Shown here: one piece after another, positions 10,583-22,200 of the stretch
Layout of the letters: every line of letters begins with the position of its first letter
Numbering within the stretch: position 1 is the stretch's first letter
Source: Chamaelirium japonicum
Taxonomy: Eukaryota; Streptophyta; Magnoliopsida; Liliales; Melanthiaceae
Length of the DNA stretch: 64,000 bases
Assembly (NCBI GenBank): GCA_947650365.1
Contig: OX393553.1
Coordinates: forward strand, 68,200,216-68,264,215
Direction of reading: 5' to 3'
Translations under genes and position numbers: made by a program
Notes under the pieces: model-generated
The model's database searches: none
The model's input: the letters and a program-made list of their open reading frames with translations, nothing else
Told to the model about the DNA's origin: nothing

Positions 10583-11664
10583 ATCACCCATCCTAGTACT
10601 ACTCTCGCCCGAGCACGCTTAACTACGGAGTTCTTACGAATTCCGTAGTAGCGCACGGTTTTAAAATGCGTCTTCTATGTTTGGAAGGGGAAATTATATA
10701 AGTAGCTCAGGATCTCCTTCTCTCTAGGTGATGTGGGGCTAACTCATGGCCTTGTACACCTTACCTCATCCATCTTGGTATTCCCGTCTCAAGAGTCTTG
10801 GCTCTTGGCTATTGGCCTATTAGATCTTGGTCGTCACAATCCATCCCCCTTAGGGCTACACGTCCTCGTGTAGGGTTAGACCCCCCCATCCCGAGGAGAA
10901 CCGGCTCTGATACCATTTTGTAACATCCGCCCCAAACACACAAGATATTGTCCGCTTTGCCCGTGCTCGCACGAGAACTTCCCAGGGTGGTCACCCATCC
11001 TAGTACTACTCTCGCCCGAGCACGCTTAACTATGGAGTTCTTATGAATTCCGTAGTGGCGCATGGTTTTAAAATGCGTCTTCTATGTTTGAAAGGGGAAA
11101 TTATATAAGTAGCTCAGGATCTCCTTATCTCCAGGCGATGTAGGGCTAACTCATGGCCTTGTACACCTCACCTCACCTTACCTTATCCATCTTGGCATTC
11201 CCGCCTCAAGAGTCTTGGCTCTTGGCTATTGGCCTATTGGATCTTGGTCATCACAATTCACCCCCCTTAGGGCTACATGTCCTCGTGTAGGGTTAGACCC
11301 CCCTATCCCGAGGAGAACCTGCTCTGATATCATTTTGTAACATCTGCCCCAAACACATAAGATATTGTCCGTTTTGCCCGTGCTCGCACGAGAACTTCCC
11401 AGGGTGGTCACCTATCCTAGTACTACTCTCGCCCGAGCACGCTTAACTATGTAGTTCTTACGAATTCCGTAGTGGCGCACGGTTTTAAAACGCGTCTTCT
11501 ATGTTTGGAAGGGGAAATTATATAAGTAGCTCAGGATCTCCTTGTCTCCAGGCGATGTGGGGCTAACTCATGGCCTTGTACACCTCACTTCACCTCACCT
11601 CATCCATCTTGGCATTCCCGCCTCAGGAGTCTTGGCTCTTGGCTATTGGATCTTGGTCGTCACA
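10583..11664 (-). mobile_element. Cassandra-like TRIM, LTR-interior-LTR-interior-LTR multimer
   Basis: Three LTR copies: 10583-10838 (truncated at its left end), 10919-11255 and 11336-11664. They are separated by two 80-bp interiors (10839-10918 and 11256-11335). On the minus strand each full LTR begins TGTGA and ends TGTTACA. The interior then gives AAATGGTATCAGAGC, an initiator-Met tRNA primer site, and a purine tract AAGGGGGATGG before the next LTR. Each LTR carries about 100 bp resembling 5S rRNA on the minus strand (for example 10962-11062), including GTTAAGCGTGCTCGGGCGAG and AGTACTAGGATGGGTGACC. These features define Cassandra-type elements, which lack coding capacity and use a 5S-like Pol III promoter region. 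Confidence 0.88.
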
Positions 11665-12072
11665 TCCTCCCTGGGTGGCCATGGCTACTACCGGAGCTTG
11701 ACTCGGTTCCCTGACCCCTAGTGTAGGGTTTGCTAGCGGGATGGTGCAATTCGAGTTGGTGGGAGGTTGGGTTGGATGTCCAGCATTTCCTGCATCACCG
11801 GGTGCAACAGTGTTGGACTGAAGTTGCGAGGTCGAGCGATTATGGTATGGTCCTCCTGCCATCTCTTTTCAACCGTGAGGTCGTGGTGATGACTCTTGAG
11901 CTTACTGGCCGGTCGACACCCACGGGTCGGCCGGTCGGTAGATTTTGGTAGGATACAGGCCGGGTACTCGAGGTTGCAACAAGATGTAATGACTGACCGA
12001 TTGACACCCATGGGTCTACGGTCAAGAGTTCTAATAGGAAGTCTCAAAGACTGATCCCACAGACGGTGCCAA
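11665..12072 (-). other. Leader and PBS of the old gypsy element
   Basis: The minus-strand PBS at 12072-12051 begins TTGGCACCGTCTGTGGG. The next 390 bp (to 11665) show no clear domain, although one minus-strand frame stays open for 154 codons. They are taken as the leader or start of gag of the interrupted gypsy element. Confidence 0.6.
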
Positions 12073-12075
12073 GAT

Positions 12076-12900
12076 TGTGTGGGGATTTTTCTGGAATCGG
12101 GTGGTTCAATTGGAGAGCACAATCTAACAAACCAAAGAATGAAGTGGATCGGGTTTAAGTGGAAGAACCCTTCGCAACGTCGAAGGAAAAAAACCACGGG
12201 GTGAGACGAGAATGCACTAGTAAGCTAAACAAGGTACAAGCACTCACCCTGACCTAATTATACCCAGAAAGGACCGGCCTCCCAATTGCTGACCTCTCAA
12301 GCCTCTCACTCTAGCTTCGAAAATTTAGTAATGCAATGGACAACACCTCCTCCAGCTTTGGTCCTTTCTTCTGAAGGGGTAGGTCCCTTTTTATAGCGCC
12401 TCAGGATGACAGCTGGGGCGCTTCGCACGGAGCAGCATTGATGAAGTGATCCCGTAATTTGCTCAACTATTTGCGTGGGGGTAATGTGTCGCCTAGCGGG
12501 TGCTCGACAGTTGTGGCCAGGGTGTAACTTGCCATACTAGTCGACCGAAAATCTCGGGTGTGGGTTTACTTCCCGTAATCGTCACCCGACTGGGATTCTT
12601 GGAAGTAACTGTCATATGACTGGGATGTGTGATCTTCGCACGAGTTCGTTGCGCGAAAATAAGGACTTGCTCCTCGTGCGTGACTGGCCAGTGCGAAAAG
12701 CGCGATCGGTTGGGTCTTCCATGGTGCAACCAGCCCGGGGGGGGGGGGGGGGGGTTCCTCATGCGCGGCCGGCCAGCGCGAAACGCGCGACCGGCCTGGT
12801 CTTCCATGGCGCAACCAGCCCGGGGGGGGGGGGTACTCATGCGCGATCGGCCGGGTCCTCTTTTCGGGCTTCCTTGGTTCACAGCCGAGGTACACACAGT
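12076..12900 (-). repeat. LTR of the old gypsy element (outer end approximate)
   Basis: The inner end is fixed by the PBS: the plus strand starts TGTGTGGGG at 12076, so the minus-strand LTR ends in CA. The outer end was not found. Inside the LTR a ~75-100 bp unit containing GGTCTTCCATGGYGCAACC and AGCCCGGGGG recurs (about 12663-12754, 12755-12833 and a partial copy after that), each copy ending in a G-run (18 G at 12737-12754; 12 G at 12822-12833). Confidence 0.6.
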
Positions 12901-13692
12901 TTCCATGTAAAAATCATACGTGTGCTTTACGGTTATTACAAGTCTTGCATGCTTACACCTTGTAGCACATAGATGGACTCATAGGTCCATTTTGAGTGGA
13001 GCGGCTGAGTGCACAATCCCCTTAGTATATAATGAACAATAAGTTTTTGTGGAGCGACGCATAGCGAGCAAACTAAAGGAAGATTAATTTGATACACTAA
13101 TCCAACGTTTACTTGCACTGTGCTGCCAAGGTAATTGATCGAGTGCGGTCATTTTATTTACGTTGAGTATTACCTCCACGCTACCGGGTACCTCCCTTTT
13201 ATGGGAATTTCACCTTCCTCCTCCTCATCTGTTTCTGCCTCTTCCCCTCTTTTCTTAGAGACATATTGGTTTTTTCCGACAAACATAGTTGTCAGTTGTT
13301 CTGGACCGACATGTCTCCTGGAAGGAGGAGAAAAAGGAAGACCGAAGGGAGGAGGAGGACCGATGGCGGTATAAGCGATGATAGGTTGCACAAGACCGAC
13401 AACGGTGGGGTGCAAGGGATGACGGCTCTGGCAACGGAGTTACGGAGGCAGTGGTGCCCTTATCAATATCCCTGGTAGGCCTGCGAGGACTAATGGGTGT
13501 TAATAGCAACACCCCTCCAAATTATTGGAGAGGAGTCGAACTCGTCCGGTTTAAAGCCAACTGGACCCGCGAGGATTGGATCCGCGGGAATCGCCTCCTG
13601 AAGTCGTGAGTTTGGTGGGGGCCCCAGTGTCTTCCCCAACTCTTCCATTTACGCTCCCTACTCCTCCTCCCTCCTCCTCCCCCCCGGCGGCG
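12900..13692 (+). promoter_or_regulatory. Upstream region and 5' leader of the Rab-GAP gene
   Basis: No coding sequence is recognised. Just before the start codon, 13645-13690 is pyrimidine-rich (CTCCTCCTCCCTCCTCCTCC), a common feature of plant 5' leaders. A TATA-like TATATAATG lies at 13026-13034, but it is about 660 bp upstream and close to repeat sequence, so it is not assigned. The transcription start cannot be placed from sequence alone. Confidence 0.4.
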
Positions 13693-13755
13693 ATGCATGA
13701 GGCGGAGCTGCACGACCTGTCCGACGACCCGGACTACGCCGCCTCGCAGCAGCAG
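13693..13755 (+). CDS. Rab-GAP exon 1
   Basis: 63 bp, residues 1-21 ([20 protein letters not shown] and one more Q). It ends CAG followed by GCAAGC, a GC donor with otherwise good consensus; no GT donor nearby keeps the frame. Intron 1 is 110 bp. Confidence 0.88.
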
Positions 13756-16230
13756 GCAAGCCAATCGATCACACAAACCCTCTGTCATCCTCGGAAGATC
13801 ACCTTCCAATCACATCGTCCACAGCGAATTGATGCACAATCAACACGTTTCTTGATTTCTTGAAGGCATCGGTGAGCGCTCTGCGTTGCGATTCCGGCAA
13901 GATGGGCGAGGCCAGCGTGTTGAATGGATCCGGTGAGGTGGTGTACTCGAAGGAAAATGTCACCGTCCGCCCGACTCAGTACGCCGACGTCGGGATCAGC
14001 GGCCGCTTACGCCTCATCAAGCAGGGTTCCTCCTTGTTCTTGGTAAAAACCCCCTTTGTGCCGTTTCCTAGTTTTTGATCTCAAATTTCTTGGAATTTGG
14101 TGTTATTTCTGACAAATTAATCTCAATACTTCAAGCATTCCAATCTGGAATTTTGTGTTATTTCTGACAAATTAATAATTTTTTTTTTAAAAAAATGTAT
14201 TTCAGTCATGGATACCCAGCCAGCTTAATCCTAATCCAGCAGGGCTTACCTCGACCTCAACCTCGGGCATACCGGAGAAAGGTCGGCCTAAATCTTGCCG
14301 AGTTTGGTTTTCCAAGGTTATTTGATTGATTTTTTTTTTTTGCCTACTTCTTACTCTCTACTCGGACGATGAATTGCAGATCGAAACCTTTATGCTATCA
14401 AAGCTGTGCCTCTAACTGATGTCCGTTCTGTTCGCAAACACAATTCGCCGTTCAACTGGCAATATATAATAGTTGTCTTGTCTTCAGGTGAATTGATGTA
14501 TTTCTGTTCTCAATGGGAATGGTTTCTCTACTGTTTTTTTTTTAAATGTATATTGGCTGTCTTTATGAAAATTTCGTGTTGAGCTTGATTTCAATTTGAT
14601 CTATTTTACATACTTAATTGCTTGTGGTCACAATTGGTTCATTTAGTTTAATGGACCGTTAATCATTTTCGGTGAAGCTAACTATTGCTACAGTCACCTT
14701 AATGTTTGAAATTGGGATATATCTCTAGCAATCTTGAAGCTTTGAACCATTCTTTGAGTATGCTTACTGTTTCAGAACTTCAAAGTTTTAGAAGTTAATG
14801 ATAATTTATGATCTGTTAAGATTTGATGCAACGGCAAGAGAGCTTTTGGTTTTATTCAGGCTTCACAAGTTCATATGGGCTTCATTTCGACCTATAGGAC
14901 TAGAGTGACTATTGAAGGGTTGAAAGTTTGATCGGATAGAAGTACTTATATGTGTTAAGAGTCACTGCTAATTTGCTACTAGTTGCACTGTTGCAGAATG
15001 TTGTGTGACTTGATAACCAACAAGAAAAGTACTGGAAATTCATTTGAACAGAAGTTGTGAGAAACACAGCTTCATAAGTGGAATAAAAGGTTATCCATTA
15101 TCATTTATCCAAGTAATTTATCGTGGCTATCTTATTGTGAAACACCAATGCCTCATTTTCTTCTTTTTTAGCATGTAGAGAGTTCAGGTATTGTATGGAG
15201 GCATTTTGTTGATGAAATCTTTTATATACTGGGTGCTTGTGACTAAAGGCAATGATAGGGATGGTACTTACTCCATCCAACACTATGGTACAATCTTTTG
15301 ATCTATGCTTGCTTGTACTTCAGAATCCATTTGATCAAGGGCCTGTGCAAAGAAACTTTGGTTTAGTTTTAAAGGTTCTGTTCACATCCCCTTTCCAATG
15401 CTTGACTTCGAACGGACTTATCTTGGAACAACAATATCGACCCGTCCTGAATCATCCTGCATCCATCTAACCCTAGCTAGCTAAAACTTTATTTGCAGCA
15501 ATTACTTATCAGATAAGCTATGAAGCACGGATACTTCAAAATACATGAATTACCCGTATTGGATACGTATCAAACACGAATACGGTCCGGATACGGCTCG
15601 GATACGTGTCTGATACGTTTCGGGCGTATCCTGGATTTAAAAATGCCAGGATACGGCCGGGATACGGGCTGGATATGGCAGGGATATGGCAGGATACGGG
15701 AGGGATACGACAGGATACGGGAGGGATACGACTGACCGGTTTGGACTTGGGTTATCGAGTTTGGGTTTGGTTAAAAGTTTAACTCAAATCCAAACCCAAA
15801 CCCACTGTCTCACACTAAAAGATTTAAGGATAAATTGCACAAAGACCCCTGTAGTTTGACCGATTATCACTTACACCCCCTCATGTTTAAAACCCTACAA
15901 ATGCCCCCTCTGGAGGGGGTCCAAGTGATATGTTTTTCAAACTGTATAGGGCCTATATGTAATTTACCCAAGATTTAACCCCACCCCACCCTGTTTTCTG
16001 TATTGAGCGAGAGGAGAGGGAGAGCAGAGAGGCAGGCCTGCGCCCTTCATCCGCTGTCACCCATCTTCCGCTCCCGTCGTCCGCCTGACTGTAGCCGTCC
16101 GCCGTCCGCGCCCGACTACAGTTGTTAGCCGCTCGTCCGTCGCCTGACTGCAGCCGCCCACCGTCCCTCCGCACCCGTCCGCTGCCCGATTGCAGCCGTC
16201 CGTCGTTCGCCCGTCTCTTTTCTCACAGCC

Positions 16231-16272
<42 letters not shown>

Positions 16273-19200
16273 TTCGCTCTCCCTCTCCCTCTCCCTCTCC
16301 CTCTCCCTCATAGCCCCATTTGCAGCACTTCTAACCCGCCGCCAGGATCTGCAGGTATGCAATAAGATCGATAAAAAACAGTGATAAAATATTGAGCCAA
16401 TTATGAAAATTTTATTAATTTTTTTTAAAAACAGTGATAAATTACAGCAATTAATATTTTGTTTATATTGAATATGCAACAACCCGTGCTTCTATATTGA
16501 ATATGTTCTTTATGATACATTCTATCAATTAATAGTTCTATAAATTAATAATTTAATAATTTATTTAAAATTTATATTTAAAAAATAATAATTTATTGTC
16601 GTATCCTTAGCCGTACTCGTATCCTACTTTTTTAAGATTTGTCGTATCTCCGTACCCATATCCCGTATCCGTATCCTTATCCGTGCTTCTTAGCAGATAA
16701 GTAATCATGTAGAGACAAACTTCTAGCGAGATTGGGTCTAGCTTGGAGACTAGAATAAAAACTTGTTTTCATAGGATTGCAATGTCAAATAGAGAAGAAA
16801 TTTCATCTCAAGACTCTATATTCAATTTTCAAAGAGGCTTAGTCCAATTTTCATAGAGACAACCAAGTAACTCTAGATTTCAACTGACTCTCTTTAGTTT
16901 TGGAAAAAGTCCTAGAGATGCTGCACTCTCTTGACTCAGAATTCCAACACTCAGAAATCAAGAAAGCAAGTTTTGATATGGAGGAGATGGTGCTCCCACG
17001 ATCAGACAGTTCTCCTAATTTATTTCAGAATTAGTGCGAATTTATTGGTCATAATGTCTACATTTTTTTTTTAAAACCAAAGAAGTAGCCTCAAAAGCCT
17101 CAACTATTCGTTACTTGTTAAATAGAGATTGGAGAGAAGGACCATCATTTCAAAATAAGCAGGGTCTGAAACATGCTTGCTCCCTATCTCCTTTTCAGCT
17201 TTTATTTTCCTTGACAATTGATATTTTTGACACGATTATTAGAAGAGCTGCTAACTTGGATATCTTTTATCGCCTCAGGGGTTCTGGTAGATAACATATA
17301 GTCTACATTTTATTGATGATACCCTGGTACTCCATGAAGCGAAGCCCTCATAACTTATATTTTTGAAGATAATTCTTTAATCCTAGAGCTTTTTTCAGGT
17401 CTCAAATCATGTATAAATTCTATGAAGACAAAGGTGAGAAGTTTTCTTGTATTCTCATTTGCAAAAGCGCAATCCTTCCTATCGAATATCTTGGCCTTTC
17501 AATCAATGATCGACGAATCCATCAAGAAGACTGCCACAAACTTATAGCGAGTGGAGGAAAGGAATTCAGGATGTAAAGGAAAACAAGTATTTATGGGAGG
17601 GAGACTCACTCTCTCCGTTCAACTATCCACTCATACTTTCTAGCTTTTTACCGCTTGCCATCTTGGGTGATCTAGAGGATTAATAATATTGAGAGTAGTA
17701 TCTTTTGAGCAGGTTCTGACAGTACCTCAAAATCTTTATCATCTAGTGAAAGGGGGAGTGGTCTGTAAGTCTAAAGACCAAGGATATTTCAGAGTGATTA
17801 GTCTCAACCTATGAAGCACAAAAACGGGTGTGGTAATACGACATGGACACGACGAAACAATATTTTCTCAAAAAGACAGGACACGACAATTAATATATAT
17901 AATTTTAGATAAATAATATATAATATATGAATACTACATAGAGATGCTTAACTTCGAAGAAGAATTCATAAAGCACGTTCCAAGTAGATGGGAAATTACT
18001 TGATGATTATGTTTAAGAAATTTTAATGGTAGCACAATACCCCCTTTTGACAATTGCTAAATTTCCTCGTTTGGTAATTTCAATCTAATCAAAATTGAAT
18101 TGAAGGGGGCAAAATGAAGTTTATTAACTATGGGGTTTGGTTTGGTACTATGGGATCCTCACTTAAGGTCATAAGGGTAATGACAACTGTCCAATAAAGT
18201 CCACAAAATTCACCAAGTTTTAATTATTGCTAAAAGATGATCGTAATATTTGTAAGAAAAACCCCATTAATTATATCCTATGAGGTTATAACCTCAGAGG
18301 ATATAGGTTAAAGCCAAATCTTAATCACAACCATCCATTATACCGAGCCCCAAATAAATCATCCAACTTAGCCCCGATCGCATGCAATGAACGGCTGTGC
18401 CGTGTCCCGGTCGTGTTCGGGACAAAAAAAAAACCAGGACACAGTGGAGCCGTGTCCGACACTTGTCCGGGCCTGAAACTGACACAGGGCCCTCCAAGAA
18501 GTGTCCGTGCTTTATAGGTCTCAACAAATCAATGTTGGGGAAGTGTGGTGGATGTTGTAATCGACACGTGTCCGGGCCCGGCACTGACACGGGGCCCTCC
18601 AAGAAGTGTCCGTGCTTCATAGGTCTCAACAAATCAATGTTGGGGAAGTGTGGTGGATGTTGTAACAAGCTGAGAATGATATTTAGAAAGCAGTCATAAA
18701 GGCAATATATTTTCGAATATTTTCACCTAACCAAATGCGAAGTAAAATACACATTTTTGAATGGTTTTTATCAAAACTAAGAATGCCTATAAGTGTGGGA
18801 ACAAACTCGTTTTGGGAGAAGGTTTAAAAATTCTTTGGAAAGATATTCGGTAAGGGAATTGCTTTTCAAAACCTTATTCTCAGATCTTTACAATATTGCA
18901 TGGCACAAGAGAGCTAGCGTCAGATCTGAACTAAAATCAGGTCATTTCGACTCAATAGGAACTAAAATTAAGAAGGTTATTACCCCCCAATCTTCAAAGC
19001 CAGATGGTAGATCTTTTAGAGATCTTGAACTTCTCAGTGATCAAACAACAAAGGAAAGAACATTTATGTAATCGGGTTGGGTCAGGTAAGATCAGAGTTG
19101 GCTAATCCCGACACCATCCCAAACCCGATCGGGTTTATTTCATAAATCCCAAACCCGCCCAAACCCAACTAGTTCCATTCCAAACCCATCTTAATAGGGT

Positions 19201-22200
19201 CAGATCCGGTTTCCCATTTAGCCAGTCCTGTTGCCATCCCTAATGAGGATGTTGATTGAGCTGGTGATCCCACTGATCGTCGATCTACTACCGGGTTTTG
19301 TGTCTTTCTCTGTGACTCTTTGATTTTATGGAAGAGCAAGAAGCAGAAGATAATTTCTCGCTCTATTATAGAGGCCGTGCAATGTCCCAGACTGGTGCGG
19401 AGGTCACTTGGCTTTGTTGTCTCCTCTCTAATCTAGGTGTTGTATTCTCTACTCCTACTCCGCTGCATTGTGACATTCGGATTGCTATTATGATAGCTAC
19501 CAATCTAGTCTTTTATGAACGGACGAAACGCATAGAAGTTGATTATCACTTCGTCCGTCATTACTACCTTGCTACTCTATCCCTTCCTTATGTCTTATTT
19601 ACCGAGCAGATCGTAGACTTCTTCACCAAGGCTCATATAGTTACGCGATTTCGGTATTTGGTTGGCAAACTCTCGGTGATTGATCCGCCGTGATTTTGAG
19701 GGGGGGGGGGGGGGGGTGTTTAGATACACCTGTATAGCTGTATATATACTTGTATAGGGTAGTATAGGCTTATACATGATCTTGTATATGGTGGACTCAC
19801 ACCACTTGTATATACATATTGGCTGTGCCCCCATGGAATGCGATTGATTGTTCCAACCCTAACGAATATAATGTTGCATGGTAGATTTTTCATATATCTG
19901 GTTTACTTAACTTTGCATGTGACACTTTCCTGGCAGAATTGACAGACATCCTGCTTGTCTTACCAACATATTTTGAAGCTTGCGCATTTGACATTTTATA
20001 TATGTATATATGGGTCTGTTTTAATTGGAAATTATATGTAGGGCTTGCATTTCCTCCTCTTTACTTCTATAGTGGCGGGGTCCGTGAATTTATTGCAATA
20101 CTGAAGCAGCATGTTTATATTGTCAGGTTGGTTCTCTTTGTTTGTATTATAAAGTTTTTTTTTTTATTATGTTGTGTCTTGTTTGTTTGCATCATTTTGC
20201 TATAAGATTAATTTGCTGCTTTCCATATTTCATTGATGACCCGAGTTAATAAACTATTTATTCTAGGCAACATGTTAGGAAAATGCATATATAGGGTTGC
20301 ATTCACGTTTCTTTTGTGACACTTCTTCAAACATGGCTTCCCTTTTTTAATGTCCAGGCTGGTTATGAAATTATCTTATTCTAGAAAACACTGTTCCCAG
20401 GTCTGCAGATGATTCAAATGTCTATCTGGTGAATAATTTCCAAGATCCTCTTCAGGTGCACACTTAATTGCTTATTTTCTTTTGTCTTGATTAGTTGCTT
20501 GATGTCCCATGGCTTTTCATTGTATTAGAGGCTTTTCTTTTGCTTTACTAAATTTCAATCTTCTTTAGTGGTTACAGATATTATAATTTCATATATTTAT
20601 TAAATACCAAGTCATGTTGGAAATTCTTTGTCAACAGTCTGGGTCAGGCGTGACTGCTCATCAGGTTACAAAATGACTTGACCTATATGCCTGACTTTGT
20701 TTGGGTTTTTTGTAAACCATAACTGATGAATAAGATGGAATGGATTTGGTTTTTAGGATTGCTTGAATTTTATGTATGGAGAGGAATGATGGTTTTTGGG
20801 CCTTTCCTGAAAACTGGGCCAAGATGTAGGGGCGATCTGGATAATTTTGGGCTTATCAGGAAAGCCCAATGTGCCATCCTGATTTGCTGCCATCCCTACT
20901 TCTGTTTCTTCCATTAATTTTTCGAAAGACCCTGCCCACTCCCCCATGTTCTTCTTTCACTGGACACCCAGATGGGGAAACCTTTATCTAATATTTATGT
21001 TCAATTATAGATTTCTTGTGGTCTTTCTCATTACAATTTACTTTGTAAAATATCGTGGTCTTAGTTATTAGTTTTTTCACGTTGTCATTGTAATCTGTCT
21101 GTTCTCCTTTCCCTTTTTTTCTCTCTCCACGAATATGATAATTAAGGTACAAGGATAAGAGACTTGTGCTTATATCTAAATCATTGCAATTATTTTAAGT
21201 TAATAGAAAAGTTTGCATTGAATATGTATCGGATAGACATTAGATCAGGCAATAGTTAAACATCGTATTGGATTGGTCAGTGATACATTTGCTTATGCTA
21301 AAACATCTAGTTTCATGTCAGTTGAGATGGTTAGAAAGATTCAAACTGAAATATAATTTTCACTGGGTGGTAGATTTTGATTAGACATCATGTACGGATG
21401 TAGAATTTACATTGTTATTAGTGGATATTGAAGCTATGACTAAGGAAATAGACATTGTTGTTACTAATTGAGCAAGCAATTGGTTTGTACTTGGAAAGAT
21501 TTTGAATGATGCAGTTGGTTAGAGTGTAGTCAGCTAGTGAGGGTGTACTCCTAGAGGACGTCTGCTCCAGTTGATTCGGTTCTAGTCCCCCTACAGTCAG
21601 GAATTTCGGAACTGGAGATGTGGGTGTTGAGGCCAATCTGATGGCTGAAGCTGATGGAGTGGAGAGTCCAACATCATCCTCATTGCGTCCTGCTCTTGAA
21701 AACGATTCTAGTACAGTTTCTGATCCTTACATTATCTTGGTGAAAGGAACTTCTGATGTTGGAGGGTGTGTGCATGGACAAAAATGTGTGGATTTGGTTT
21801 CTCGCAAACATTTTACAACTGGTTCGAAACTTGTACTGTTGCTTTAAAATACATTCTTGTCCCTGATCACCTTGATTACCTAGGGTGGTGTAGGCTCCGA
21901 TAAGGCACACTAAAGTACATTCTTGTCCCTGATCACCTTGACTACCTAGCGTGGTGTAGGCTCCGATAAGGCACACTACAATCTTAAGCCTTTAGGGTTT
22001 CCCTTTGGTCAACAAACTAGGGTTTAGTTATCAATATGGCGCCGTATAACTCAAAGGACAACAAACAAAGGTTATCTCACGTAGTTCTAAGGATCTATGT
22101 ATCAATCACTAAGCATGAATTAAAACCTAATAAATTAAGATGCAACAATATCACGAAAATGGAATTCAACATATAATAATTCTAATCGCAGCAATAAATA

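Larger units (their letters stand above)
1..12900 (-). mobile_element. Old Tat-type Ty3/gypsy LTR retrotransposon, interrupted
   Basis: Reading on the minus strand from right to left: an LTR (about 12900 down to 12076), a primer binding site (12072-12051), an untranslated leader (12050-11665), the C-terminal part of gag with a zinc knuckle (10560-9886), then protease, reverse transcriptase and RNase H (2597-1), continuing off the left edge. The pieces are separated by a Cassandra-like array (10583-11664) and a complete gag-only element (2598-9885). The gag reading frame continues in phase across the second insertion once one copy of the GTGAA target duplication is removed, so both parts belong to one element. 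The N-terminal gag is missing, probably deleted around the Cassandra array. The lineage call rests on the PBS, which starts TTGGCACCGTCTGTGGG as in Tat/Athila-type elements, and on an ILGRPWL motif after the protease. That the LTR belongs to this same element is inferred from shared orientation and order. Confidence 0.75.
16990..19070 (+). pseudogene. L1-like LINE reverse transcriptase relic, split by an insertion
   Basis: Frames with stops give [31 protein letters not shown] (the RT catalytic FxDD box), PIEYLGLSI, and a GGRLTL-like stretch. After the inserted element (17809-18622) the match resumes with [11 protein letters not shown], and near 18880 with [14 protein letters not shown], typical of the C-terminal part of plant L1-type ORF2. 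Frameshifts and stops are frequent. It lies in intron 4 in the same orientation as the gene. Confidence 0.75.

Noticed and set aside
10962-11062. Possible genuine 5S rRNA gene
   Set aside because: Only part of a 5S rRNA is present, it is diverged, and it is repeated within LTRs bounded by TG...CA with a Met-tRNA primer site, as in Cassandra elements.
14282-14318. Longer exon 3 ending at CCAAG|GTTATT
   Set aside because: It shifts the frame into exon 4 and loses the EKDRNLY join that matches the protein family.
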